Assembly: GCF_037975245.1 (NCBI RefSeq)
Contig: NC_092569.1
Coordinates: forward strand, 27,593,668 to 27,657,667
DNA length: 64,000 nucleotides
DNA from: Apostichopus japonicus
Lineage: Eukaryota > Echinodermata > Holothuroidea > Aspidochirotida > Stichopodidae
Direction of reading: 5' to 3'
The notes beneath the pieces were generated by a model. It ran no database searches and was not told where the DNA came from. It saw only the letters and a program-made list of their open reading frames with translations. The position numbers and the translations under genes were made by a program. Shown here one piece after another: positions 1 through 11,329 of this stretch. Each line of letters opens with the position of its first letter. Position 1 is the stretch's first letter.

Positions 1-479
1 TATGCTTCTGCAAATTAAGTATTTTGGTGGATCAGAATTTGCTTTACCAGAGTTGACCACTTTTTGATGAAAATAATTTACTTTTATTTTGGCCTTCCAT
101 GTCCCATGTACTGTGGAATGCCCCATTTCAAAGCTGTTTAGTTTTATTTTGGTGTTATAATGTAAAACAGTTTTTAGTTTTGCTGCTATGCAGAAATTAT
201 TAGTTTACAAAATATAGTGTTGCATGAAAATCTTCATTTGTTTTACTTTAGTATTTGTCTGTTTACTCTTTGTCTGTTTAAATTGTATTTTTTACTGGAC
301 TTATGGGTTACACATCTTAAACGTGTTAAGGCATAAATGTGTAATGCCTGGTAGGAATTGCAGATATACTTCCACAATTTTGTCTGTATATACTGTAAAT
401 GCCCTTCCCTTGCCCTATTTCATTGCCCTATTTCCCGGCAGAGAGTTATATTAAACAGATATGCAGAGGATTGTGCAAG
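1..479. other. AT-rich DNA, nothing recognised
   Basis: Open frames here are short and without recognisable sequence. Confidence 0.7.
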
Positions 480-606
480 TAACCACAATGTAATCATGAT
501 TACATTACAGTGTAATCGTAATCGATTACTTCAACTTTAGGCTGTAATCGTAATCGTAATCATACATTCTCAAGTAATCGTAATCGATTACATTCAGATG
601 TAATCG
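480..606. repeat. TAATCG / ATCGATTA repeat cluster
   Basis: GTAATCGTAATCGATTAC recurs with variants, partly in inverted orientation, over about 125 bp. ATCGATTA and TAAT cores are homeodomain-type binding sequences, but the cluster may equally be a short simple-sequence element. Confidence 0.6.
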
Positions 607-620
607 CCCCAAGCCTGATG

Positions 621-1194
621 TGATTGGTCCATTTAGTTACCATAGCAACCAATTTTCAAAGACCTAGCTTCATGATTCTGTGCACCATGTCAGTACCAGT
701 CACATGTCCAAATATCAACTTCATCAGCCATTGCTAGCTCAAGTTACAGTTAATCCCAATTTTGACCAATCACAGGCTTTGTTTGGTTACCATGGCAACA
801 ATGGAAGAATGTACATTATTCCGCAACTGTGCAATATGTGTTACAATATGATATATAACCAGTCATAATACAATTTTACCGTACCAGAATATCAACTGTT
901 GAATTTGGACTTCCAAATGTGCCAACCTCATCCCCTTGAACTTGAGCGCAGCCAATCCCTCCCCCCCCCCTCCCGTTCGACACTCGACGCCCTACTTACA
1001 CAGCCTCGGCGCCCAAAAGCACCACAACATTATCAGGCCAAAAATAAAACCCAGAATCCCGCTCACACTTCTACAATGCCATCGAAAAATTCCCCTATCC
1101 ACCTGAACGCCCATTCCCACACATACTGTATGTTGCCCATTTGGCCCCAAAATGGCGCCCAAATTTCAGTTGTCGCAACTCTCTCTATATAAGG
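621..1194 (+). promoter_or_regulatory. Promoter-like cluster: X-boxes, CCAAT, YY1/E2F-like, TATA
   Basis: Two RFX-type X-boxes are present, GTTACCATAGCAACC (636-650) and GTTACCATGGCAAC (786-799). Each has a CCAAT box close by (ATTGG 623-627, CCAAT 766-770). Further down are AAAATGGCGCCC (about 1150) and TATATAAG (1186-1193) in a pyrimidine-rich setting. X-box plus CCAAT is typical of ciliary-gene promoters and also of MHC-type enhancers. No convincing coding exon follows within the next kilobase, which is filled by MITEs, so the target, if any, is unknown. Confidence 0.35.
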
Positions 1195-1335
1195 CTCTGA
1201 TAGTGACGTATAACAAAAGTTGTACATCACCATCTGACCATATGTTCTACTATCAATCCTCTTCAAATTTTTAAACGATAATTAACTATCTAGATACAAT
1301 TGCAGACATGAGATCCATATTTCAAGGATGGTTAC

Positions 1336-1500
1336 ATGCAGCTTAGAGCACTCGGGAAGAACTGTTTCCGGCCATCTGGAGGGTTCGTAAAGCCAAAAAA
1401 TTTCTTGTACGCTTCGCGCCAACCGATGGTGGCGCTCCGCTTAGATAGTCTTGCTGGCAGGTTTGCCCCCCCACTTTCACAACTCAAATCCCGCCCCTGC
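1336..1500. mobile_element. Fragment related to the MITE at 1558-1952
   Basis: TGGCGCTCCGCTTAGATAGT and GTACGCTTCGCGCCAACC are shared, with changes, with 1835-1880 of the neighbouring element (GTACGCTCCGCGCCAACC). It is a diverged, incomplete copy without visible termini. Confidence 0.6.
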
Positions 1501-1557
1501 TCCAGCATGATTTATTGGGGGTAATACCATTAACCTTTTACTTGATGTGTCTTTACC

Positions 1558-1952
1558 CAGTGGCGGAGCGTCCATACAGTCAGGGGCCGGATGCCCCCCC
1601 CCCCCTGACGGACTCAAATGGACTGCTGGCGCCCTTTTCAGCTTTTTTACCACTTTTTACTTATTTGCGATTATTGACTTTTTTATTGCGCTCTTATCTA
1701 CCTATTGACATTTGTCATATTTTGTTGGTGTAATGTGCTGACAAAATTCTCTTACAGCTTTCGTTTATCTGCAAATTAGCAAGGCCCGGGAAGGGTCATT
1801 TCCGGCGATCTAGGGAGTATCTTTACTCAAAAAATGTCTGTACGCTCCGCGCCAACCTGCGGTGGCGCTCCGCTTAGATAGTGTCGAAAGCGCCCCTACA
1901 GACCATTCTCGCCCCCCCCCCCCCTTGACCAATAGCCCTAGCTCCGCCACTG
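1558..1952. mobile_element. hAT-like MITE 1, 395 bp
   Basis: Perfect 12-bp terminal inverted repeats: CAGTGGCGGAGC on the left and GCTCCGCCACTG on the right. It is flanked by the 8-bp direct repeat TCTTTACC (1550-1557 and 1953-1960), as for hAT transposons. It contains C-runs and the TGGCGCTCCGCTTAGATAGT block, and no transposase frame. Confidence 0.9.
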
Positions 1953-1959
1953 TCTTTAC

Positions 1960-2324
1960 CAGTGGCGTAGGAAGGTACTTTTGAGTGGGGGGCTGAGGAC
2001 TGATGGCAGGCCTGGGGAGGGGTCTAAGGGGAGGGGGTGTCCCCCTCCCCTTTGGAATTTTTTTGCATTTCCAGGTGGCCTCAGATGCAATTTGGTGCAA
2101 TATAGCACACTTCAACACCCACTCCATTTTGTAAAGAATTTTGCATTTTCACCTGGCCTTAGATGCAATTTGGTGCTTCAAATGAGATTTTTTTCTCATT
2201 TGGAAATGAAAAAGGGGTTTTCTGACTTGCGGAGCGGGGGGGCGGAACGATACTTCCGCCCCCACATTTTTCACTGGGGGGGGGGGGGCTGGCGCCCCCA
2301 GCCCCCCCGGTTCCTACGCCCTTG
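1960..2324. mobile_element. hAT-like MITE 2, 365 bp
   Basis: The left end CAGTGGCGTAGGAA and right end TTCCTACGCCCTTG are inverted repeats with two mismatches. GTCTTTAC flanks both sides (1952-1959 and 2325-2332). It is of a different subfamily from its neighbour: the interior has G/C-runs and GATGCAATTTGGTGC repeated at about 2091 and 2162. It was inserted at the end of MITE 1, into or beside that element's target duplication. Confidence 0.85.
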
Positions 2325-2339
2325 GTCTTTACCCCCAAT

Positions 2340-3600
2340 GCCCAAACTGACGGGTGAACTATAAGCAAGTCGAACATGAAGTTCAGAAAGAAAAAAAGAA
2401 AGAAAAAAACAACAACACAGAAAACGTTCTTATGACGAATATACGCGCTTTAAACGACATACATGTAGTATATCCATAATTGTGATACAGAGTCCATACT
2501 TCACAGGGATTTCTTTCTCACTTTCTGTTTGTCAAAGACTATGTCATCCAAAACCACACGTTTTCTTGCAGCACATCCAAGTCCGTTTTGAAGAGGTAGA
2601 TGCTTGTGCTCTTTTTTTGTTATAACTTCTTTCTCAAGTAGCTGTTACGATGCTCTGTTTTCTTGATTTCCCATAAGCAATAATATCCAGCAACAAAACA
2701 TAACCGTTAAAATCCACATGCAACAGCCACAAAGCACACACAATTCCATTAATTCCGTCAACATCCTTCCAGTGTGCGCTCTCACCTTCGGGTATTGCTA
2801 CAAATACGATAGATAATGTTTCAATATTCACGGAAGTGAGGGGAGAGCTGGGGTGGGGGAGAGCTGGGGTGGGGTGGGTGGGGGTGGGTGGGGGTAGGAC
2901 GAAACGATAACACTATTAACACAAGCAATGTTGTACCAGCGGGTTGTACACACGTTATAGTTACATACAAGTGTATATAGGATTCTAAGACCTCGGTAGT
3001 CACCAATGAGATATAAATCTGTATACGTCTTCGCACGATAAAATTTAGTTTACAGTACTTCAGATTATTTTACCGTATTTATTATGACTCGGTCCTTTAT
3101 GACTGCAGTGAAACAAAATATCACAGGGCCGAGGCGTCAACCCGATTCGTATTGGTGTTTTCAGTCGTTGCTTAGTAACGCGTATTCCGTATACTCCTTG
3201 CTTCTTTTTTTCGTCAAAAGTCACAATGTTTTGGGATTTTGGTTCTGTTTGTAGTGTTTTAAAGTTACAAAGTTTTCGGCCAAACTTAGTTTTTAATAGG
3301 GAAGTTTACCGTCCGATCGCAGTCCTTTTTAGTTGGGATTCTGGTAGGCTACAGTGTATTGATGTAATGGCTATATGACGACTCGGATGGCGATGTTACT
3401 GCATTTCATAAAATGTTGCAGAAGATTGACAAGTAACTAAATTAGTTAAATCTGTATAGAGAGAATATATAAAAAGAAAACAATTTCACAGTTTTACCAT
3501 CGCGTAACTAGCAGACTTAACTAACAGCCCCATGATCATTGGAGCAATAGCATAGCGAACTACACAATACATCATAAGATCATACCAAAGCATTCACTGA
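2340..3600. other. Mostly unannotated flank with G-rich tracts
   Basis: Holds a GGGGTGGG-rich stretch (2838-2897) and a third X-box-like site, GTTGCTTAGTAAC (3167-3179), with ATTGG at 3151. Nothing else is clear apart from the weak exon candidate at 2477-2640. Confidence 0.5.
2477..2640 (-). other. Possible terminal exon, unassigned
   Basis: After an acceptor-like GTAACAG on the minus strand, a frame reads LLEKEVITKKEHKHLPLQNG, then LGCAARKRVVLDDIVFDKQK, ending VRKKSL before TGA. The composition is coding-like and basic. A second frame upstream (2634-2831) is also open, for 65 codons. No family is recognised, and no polyadenylation or upstream exon is established. Confidence 0.2.
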
Positions 3601-3652
3601 AATATACGAAACATGTAAACACATGGTTATTGACCACGCACGGGCGGATCGG

Positions 3653-3767
3653 TCAGACGGACATGCCGGCTCGCGCCCCTTCATCCGAGGCGCCAAAGAC
3701 GCCGAATATCCTCTTGATCTCTGAAGGTGGTAGTTTCAAGTCCCGAATGACCGGTTGGATCACTAAG
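3653..3767 (-). other. Possible terminal coding exon in a GC island, unassigned
   Basis: A local GC-rich patch (about 3640-3800) in AT-rich DNA. On the minus strand, CTGCAG is followed by 37 codons to TGA: LVIQPVIRDLKLPPSEIKRI, then FGVFGASDEGARAGMSV. Third codon positions are rich in G/C, unlike the surroundings. The plus strand is also open here (61 codons from 3630), so the strand is uncertain. I recognise no family. Confidence 0.25.
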
Positions 3768-3815
3768 CTGCAGGTAGCGATTTATGGTGACCCCCTGCCT
3801 TTCAGGAATTATTGA

Positions 3816-5362
3816 CAATCGAGATATTGAAAAATGCAAAATGGTGCAATTTGAAGATAATTTTTTTTTCAGTTCTCTCTTTCCTCACATATGTCACATA
3901 AAATTTCATATTTAAGATATGAAAACATTCAACTTCCATATGAAGAAATCTGTAACAATTCAATAAAAAAAAACGTCAATGTTTCACTGAGCGGCCTGTC
4001 TGTTATGGTCATATAATATAGTAAATCGGTATCTTGAAGTAATTTTACAGCGTTTTGATTTAATCACAATATTATTATATATGAGACGGAGATAATATAT
4101 CGTCTTGAAATCAATAAACGTTTTTCATCGTTTCTCTGAGTCGAGCTTCTTTAGCAATTCGGTTAGGCTTCAGTTAAACAGCCTACCAAATAAATCCCCC
4201 CCCCCCACCTCAAGGGCAGCAATGTAGTTAATTAACCAACTCTACCGGGCTACATGCAGTCCGCATAGCGACATATAGCCGCTTAAACAGTATTTACGAT
4301 CGTTTTAGCTTATAATGATATGAAATTTGTTAGTGTCTATCCATAAGATAGGGAAGATGATTATATGGGACACCCCGCCCCCAACCCAGTCAAATGTTGG
4401 GGGATACATCCCCATCCCCTATCCCCGGGATCTATGCCAGTGGCTGTGTTAAACTACTCATAATATAAATGGATGCAGGACATTGATGAATGAACAGACA
4501 TGACTGAAACATTTTTTCTAGAGGACTCTGTAAACCAAACTGTTTGAAGCGATTCTGACTAGTTCATATTATGACTTAAGCCACATATTAAAAAAACATG
4601 GCAATCGTTCTAAACAAGTGCAGTGTCGAGCATAAATACATTTTTAAAGTTTCCGTTACATTCAGACATTTCGTTACCTTGATAAACGTTTTTCAGTATT
4701 TCAGGTGTTTGGTCATAGTAAAGCCGTTGCAATTAAGTCTTCTCGTTAAGTTGGGCTTCGTTGGGCTTTTCTTCAGCACCATGTCTTGTCAAAGTTCCTG
4801 AAATGGTGCTTAACGTTGTACGTGATTTAATAGTGTATGTAAATGATTTTCTGGGTCAACGGCAATAATACGTGTATTCTTACTTGTACCAGCTTTGTGT
4901 ATGTATCTGAGAAAATCACACAATTTCGGTTGTTTGTATAGGGTGGCATACTCCTTTTATTGTCCTAGTCAATCCGCTCCGAGTGATCCCAGGAAAATTG
5001 CCAAACAGCAGTAGGAAAACATCTATTGGATATGTTATCAATCAGGGTCTGATTTCTTGTGGCTTGCATGTTGAGAGCATGAATCGAAGTCTGGTTCTCA
5101 TTCTGGCACCATTGAAAAATTAAAATTTTGAAGGTCATCAGTACATGTCCCCAACATTCATTGAATGTGATATGAGATTGCTTTAAGCAAGTTTGTACAG
5201 TACATTCCTGGAGGTTGACTCTCCAAAGAGATAGATTGTGGGCTCAATTTAACCTCAGCATGTCTCAAAGAGGCAAATACAGAACTTTCAGTGATGGAAG
5301 TAAAATGCAATTAAGTTGAACTATTAGCCTCATCTACCTTTGTTTGACCTTCAGGCCTACTC
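3816..5362. other. AT-rich flank, nothing recognised
   Basis: No feature beyond short C-runs (about 4197) is seen. Confidence 0.6.
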
Positions 5363-5404
5363 GGGGGAGGGGGGGGGGGGGTGGGGAGGGGTGGGGGGGG
5401 GGCG
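5363..5404 (+). repeat. G-rich tract, G-quadruplex candidate
   Basis: More than four runs of four or more G within 42 bp, interrupted by single A, T or C. It borders the element at 5420-8095. Confidence 0.85.
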
Positions 5405-5428
5405 GCAAAGTGAAAACCTCGTCAAACA

Positions 5429-8095
5429 AGAGCCCAAGGGCACTGTGGTTCCTTGCTTGGGGTATACAGGTATGACAATACACATAATATTATCAAGCAA
5501 GATTGGGCTGAAATAGTCCAAGTAATTGTGGTCCTACATGTTCCCATAAAGTAACCAACACTATAGCCAACACTTTTGTGATCACAAAATGTGATCAGAT
5601 TTTTTATCAAAAGGCACTTTTGAGATCTAAATATGGCGTCGAAAATGTAAGAAATATAAGAGACCTACAAGCGTGTCAACAGATATGATAACAATGGTGA
5701 CCTCAGATGACATGACCTTTAAGTTTCAAAATGTTCCACCACCCCATTCACAACTTGTCCCAAAACATCAACCATGTCACACCTTGGCATTGAGATTTAA
5801 TTGCATTTAATGTCAAAAAATTAACTTTGAACTTGTATGTAACTTCACACAAAGGTCACCCGGAGGTCAACCAATTGACATTTTTGATCGGTGAGACCTA
5901 AATAGAGCATGACTGTAAAAATTCAAACATTTTTTCTTTGCCCATTTTCTCCCCCCATAATACTACTTTCTTAACATTAGCTGACCTTTGGTGACCTTGG
6001 ATCACATGACCGTTAAGTTTGAAAATATTCCCCTATACCATTTGCAACTTGTCCAAAAAAATCAACCTTGTCACACATTGGCACTGGGAGTTATTGCATT
6101 AAATGTGTGAAAATTAACTTTGACCTCAAATAACTTCGCAAACGAAGGTCAAATGGGGGTCAACCCATTGACATTTATAATCAGAAGGTACCTTTAACAT
6201 CTGAAAATAGCATCGAAACTGTAAAAATCCACAAAACACGAAAAGGTCACCAGAGGTCAAATTGAGGTCAAGGGTCACCCAGATGCGGGTCGACAATTGG
6301 ATTACATTGAAGCAACTCCCAACTCTAACGGACAATTTGTTCTCAAGTTATCGCAAAAATACTAGTTTTTTATCATTAATTGACCTTTGGTGACCTTGTA
6401 TCACATAACCGTTAAGTTAGAAAATATTCCCCTATACCATTTGCAACTACTCCAAAAATATCAACCTTGTCACACCTTGGAACTGGGAGTTATTGCATTA
6501 AATGTCTGAAAATTAACTTTGACCTCATATAACTTCCCACACGAAGGTCACACGGGGGTCAACCCATTGACATTTTTGATCAGAAGTTACCTTTGACATC
6601 TGAAAATAGCATCGAAACTGTAAAAATCCACAAAACACTAAAAAGGTCACCAGAGGTCAAATTGAGGTCAAGGATCACCCAGATGCGGGTCAACAATTGG
6701 ATTACATTGAAGCAACTCCCAACCCTAACGGACAATTTGTTCTCAAGTTATCGCAAAAATACTAGTTTTTTATCATTAATTGACCTTTGGTGACCTCGGA
6801 TCACATGACCGTTAAGTTTGAAAATATTCCCCTATACCATTTGCAACTTGTCTCAAAATATCAACTGTGTAACACCTTGGCACTGGGAGTTATTACACTA
6901 AATGTCTGAAAATTAACTTTGACCTCATATAACTTAACATACAAAGGTCACCTTGGGTCAACTTATTGACATTTTTGATTGATGAGACCTAAATTAGAGC
7001 ATCAAACTATAAAAATTCAAACATTTTTTTCTTTGCCCATTTTCTACCCTCAAAATACTAGTTTTTTGATATTAATTGACCTTTGGTGACCTCGGATCAC
7101 ATGACCGTTAAGTTTGAAAATATTCCCCTATACCATTTGCAACTTGTCCAAAAATATCAACCATGTCACACCTTGGAACTGGGAGTTGTTGCATAAAATG
7201 TCTGAAAATTAACTTTGACCTTGTGTAACTTCGCACACGAAGGTCACACGGGTGTCAACCAATTGACATTTTTGATCGGAAGGTACCTTTGATATCCAAA
7301 TCTAGCATCAAAACCAAACATTTTCTTTTTTACTTGTTTCCTCCCAAAATAAGCACATTTTTTCTAATGTGACCTTTGACCTTTTGACCTTAGTTTCAGA
7401 TGTAGTTTAATCTCCTGATTCCAAAAAACAAAACGAAAAGTCTGTACAACCATCCTAACTCCGACCGAAAAACTTTGACCCCATATAACTTCGCACATAA
7501 AGGTCACATGGGGTCAACCTATTGACATTTATGATCAGAAGGTACCTTTGACATCTGAAAATAGCATCGAAACTGTAAAAATCCCCAAAACACGAAAAGG
7601 TCACCAGAGGTCAAATTGAGATCAAGGGTCACCCAGCTGCGGGTCGACAATTGGATTACATTGAGGCAACTCCCAACCCTAACAGACATATCGTTCTCAA
7701 GTTATTGCAAAAATACTAGTTTTTTATCATTAATTGACCTTTGGTGACCTCGGATCACATGACCGTTAAGTTTGAAAATGCTCCCCTAACCAGTTCACAA
7801 CTTGTCCCAAAATATCAATCTTGTTGCACATTGGCACTGGGAGTTATTGCAGTTTTAATATTTTCGGTTTTTGGACCATAACTGACCTTTGGTGACCTTT
7901 GAGGGCACCAAAAACAATAGGGCACACCTTCTCCATATGGCGGATCTATAGTCCAAGTTTGGCCTCAATCCAACATTCCCTTATTGAGATAGAGCGTACC
8001 CAAGCAAGTGTCACAGACGCACACACACACACACACACACACATACGCCAACCTGACTGCATAGGTTCCTTTTGCTAAAGCAAGGAACCAATAAA
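5429..8095. mobile_element. Repeat element with internal AGGTCA-rich tandem units
   Basis: Ends with inverted TGGTTCCTTGCTT (5446-5458) and AAGCAAGGAACCA (8078-8090). Inside are about eight unequal units of up to 400 bp, each with TTGACCTTTGGTGACCT, GACCGTTAAGTTTGAAAATA, TTGGCACTGGGAGTTATTGC and AATTAACTTTGACCTCATA. TGACCT/AGGTCA half-sites are very dense. A CA microsatellite (8019-8043) precedes the right end, where GGTTCCTT and AAGGAACC can form a hairpin (8064-8089). No coding capacity. I cannot place the superfamily, and the boundaries are approximate. Confidence 0.65.
8019..8043. repeat. CA microsatellite
   Basis: About 12 CA dinucleotides inside the right end of the preceding element. 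Confidence 0.95.
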
Positions 8096-10530
8096 AACGT
8101 TGTGTTTTGATCAGCTGCAATTTGATCTCAAGTACTATCGAGTAAATAGATGGGTTAACCTGCTCATCAAATGCAAAACGTTGCTCAGACACACTTGTCT
8201 ACAATTATCAGTGTCAGCTTTTTTTCGATCAGTTTTATCACAATCTCGGGAATTCCTGTTACTACCAGTCGTTGGAATGAGACTACAAATAGTCAATAGA
8301 AGGAATCTTAGATATATATACATGTAAATATATATTATTTTTCATACAAAATACATTTAATGCTCAAATTTCACTATAATCCCGGGCAAAATGCGGCGAT
8401 AAATCAGAAATTGTGGTAGACTTAAATTATCAAAATTGGCAGTAAAGACGATAGACATGTAGCTTAGATTTATCTTCTAAACTTTTCATGAAATTCTGCA
8501 TCATTTGTAATCTTTTATTTCGTGATAAAAAATACTGCGCAAACAATAATAATTTTGCTTGTTGTTGGGTGGGTAAAAATTAGAAAAAAAGAATTATATA
8601 AGGTGTGTGCTCTATTTCCCCCCCCCCCCCCAAATTACTATGTAGCAAAATGTGGTATGTGAATATGTTTGATGGTGATATGATACGTAAATGGTGTTTG
8701 ATTCTGGGACAGGGCATGGCTGGCTGATGGGAATGGAAATTCTAGTGGTTGGGGAGGGACACTGGCAAGGCAAGTGGGTGACTGGGGGAAATCCCTTTCC
8801 CGACTTGAAAATATTTAGTCTTGCTGATTAAGCGAAATTATAGTTAAATTGGATAAAAACAGGATTAATCTAAGAAACATAAAATGATGAGATTGGTGAC
8901 GAAACACGATGAATGTGTCCGTATATGGACAGATTGTAATTACATTAAAATAGTCATTTTTCAAACATTTAGTCTTTTAATTCTATATTAGCAAGTGATC
9001 TATCATTCCTAAATATTTAACAAAATATGGAATGGATAGGTTTTACATTTACTGGAAACAAAAATATTGGGAACATAAAAATGACAATCTTAATAATTAA
9101 AAGAAAACCTTTTTCAGCCAGAATGTCATTGCTATATTATGAATTGAATAAATTATTTAATTTTAATTGTAAAACAAATCAAGTAGGATATAATCTGCAG
9201 GTCAGTGCGGATTCACACCAAAAGGGATGCAGGAAACACATGCTCGTTCTCTTTTCATTACAGTCGACCATAATAGCATATATCTAAAAATGATGTTTGT
9301 CTTGTCCATGGAAATCTTATCATGTTAACTCCAACAGAAACAAGGTTAGAAGAGGATACAATAAATAGTATCACTGTTCTTAGTGGAACACACAAAGCCA
9401 GATGTAGCAGTAAGAACTAAGTTGGGACAGACTGATAACGGTAATTACATAATTCTTTTAAATTAATAGAGGTTATCTGAAATATCACATTTGCTTGCTC
9501 AGATAGGTATCAGATGTACCCAACGCAGTCCGTATTTTCATTATGTAATTTCACTGGATTGCATATAATATGTATTACCAAAGATCAAACCATTTAGTTA
9601 TAATAACTACTTTATGACTTCAGTCCTATCATAATCTGATCCAGAGTAATTGTTTATTTCTTGTTTATCTGCTTAGAGCTCCCCGTACTCCCCCTCCCCA
9701 CTCCCAAGTAATCCTGCTTCGTACAATAAAGTCTTGCAATAATTTTCAACACAAACAAGACAATAAAGTGCCCATGATCCCCCCCCCCCCGCCCCACATA
9801 GATCATCATAAGCTAGAGGAATTGAAATAATCCTGTCACATGACATGGATTAATGCTCGCCCGACGAGCTTTCAATTTTTGCATGTATTTTACAACCGTC
9901 ATAATCATACGCAATTAAAGGGAAACAACCTCCGTCCGTGCCTACTATTAAATCGTTTTAATGGATAAACTTTTGCGCCTGCCTGTGGTTTTATTTCGCC
10001 CCAAGGACTTTCGTTTCCTTACAATTGAATTGGTAAAATTGTTTCACTTTCAAGGAGAGGACATTAAGCCAAATGAGAGTGGGTGAAAAAAAGCAAAAAA
10101 ACTTTCAAAACCTTTATTCAACAGTACACTCTTAAAAGTGACCGATGTCTCTCCATTGAGTGATTATGTAAATCTTAAAATTAAAGATGCTTGAAAGAAA
10201 CTAACGAAAAACGATCAATGAAACTTTATAGACTCAAAGACAATCCTCATTATATCCTAATTGACTATTAAGCAGGCGCTTAAGTCATTGACTTTACAGG
10301 TATTGACGGAGCTTTCTTATAATCGGGTCTGTAAAGATATGCACACTTTAATAATATTGGTTGATTGAGGTTTATGAAAGTCCTCCGTCACCAAGCATTA
10401 AATTGTACATTGTTCAGGGGGCTGACAAAACCCGTCAATACCAGATTCCGCAGTGTAAAATACATGATGACCATAATGAGCAGTGAATGACCTACAGTAT
10501 CTTGGCTGTAAGTAATTATAACTATTTGAA
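8096..10530. other. AT-rich flank, nothing recognised
   Basis: Contains C-runs near 8620 and 9780. Open frames are short and unremarkable. Confidence 0.6.
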
Positions 10531-10831
10531 TATGGCAAGCCATATGGGACAAACACCGCATAATATATCATCTTATTAATCGAATATATACGCATATTAA
10601 TTCAGACAATAATGGCATGTCTTATCGCTTTTCACAAACGAGTTTCGAGAGTTATCACCTTGTAGCCTCGCCAGTGCAATAAATGAGTGATTGCAAAGTT
10701 AGTCTCTGTTGACGTACACCCCTGCAGTCTAAACGTACTTGATCTAGAACACAGCATGATTTAACACGTGTATATATTCAAATTAATACGCGGATATATT
10801 ATGCGGTGTTTGTCCCACATGGCTCGCCATA
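10531..10831. mobile_element. MITE-like inverted-repeat element, about 300 bp
   Basis: Arms 10531-10569 and 10793-10831 are reverse complements at 37 of 39 positions (TATGGCAAGCCATATGGGAC and on). Similarity weakens but continues inward (TATTAAT..GAAT). Each arm also contains a small palindrome, ATGGCNAGCCAT. No target duplication is evident, so the exact ends are unsure. Confidence 0.75.
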
Positions 10832-11113
10832 TCCGTAGTTCAGAATATAAATTATCAACATATTAAAGTGGGTTACTCTGTGAGGAGATTTCTTAATACT
10901 GACCATCAGGCAGCAATACTTCACGTTTGTACGATACAGAAACTCCATTCATGAACTGATCATACTGTTCAATGCACAGGGAAGGCAGAGCCAGGGTGGG
11001 AGCTGACTAGGGGGGGGGCGGGTGAAGTTTATTGCCCTAAACTTCTTTTCCCAAAGTCTAAAAAAAAAACCCAAAACAATGATAGCCACAGAGACAAGTT
11101 TCCCTAAGGGCAA

Positions 11114-11316
11114 AATTCTTGAAAAATGTTGGTCTCAGACACCCGCCCACCCACCCCCTCATTTTGAAATTGGCTCCGCCCATCCCCTAATATGATATAT
11201 TTCTTCTGGCATAGATCAATGCTATACTCTAACTTAATTACAATGTGGTTAAAGGAGAGTGGGTTCCAAAAATTCTTACAGACAATCTTGGTCTCAGTCA
11301 CCCGCCCACCCACCCA
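11114..11316. repeat. Direct repeat pair with GGTCTCAGACACCCGCCC
   Basis: A block of about 45 bp (AATTCTTGAAAAATGTTGG, then TCTCAGACACCCGCCCACC) recurs at 11271-11316 with changes. It is probably part of a degraded interspersed element beginning near 10990. Confidence 0.6.
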
Positions 11317-11329
11317 TTATTAAATCAAT

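Noticed and set aside
1810-2377. Long frames on both strands (105 and 127 codons)
   Set aside because: They lie across the two GC-rich MITEs and the proline/glycine runs come from C/G tracts.
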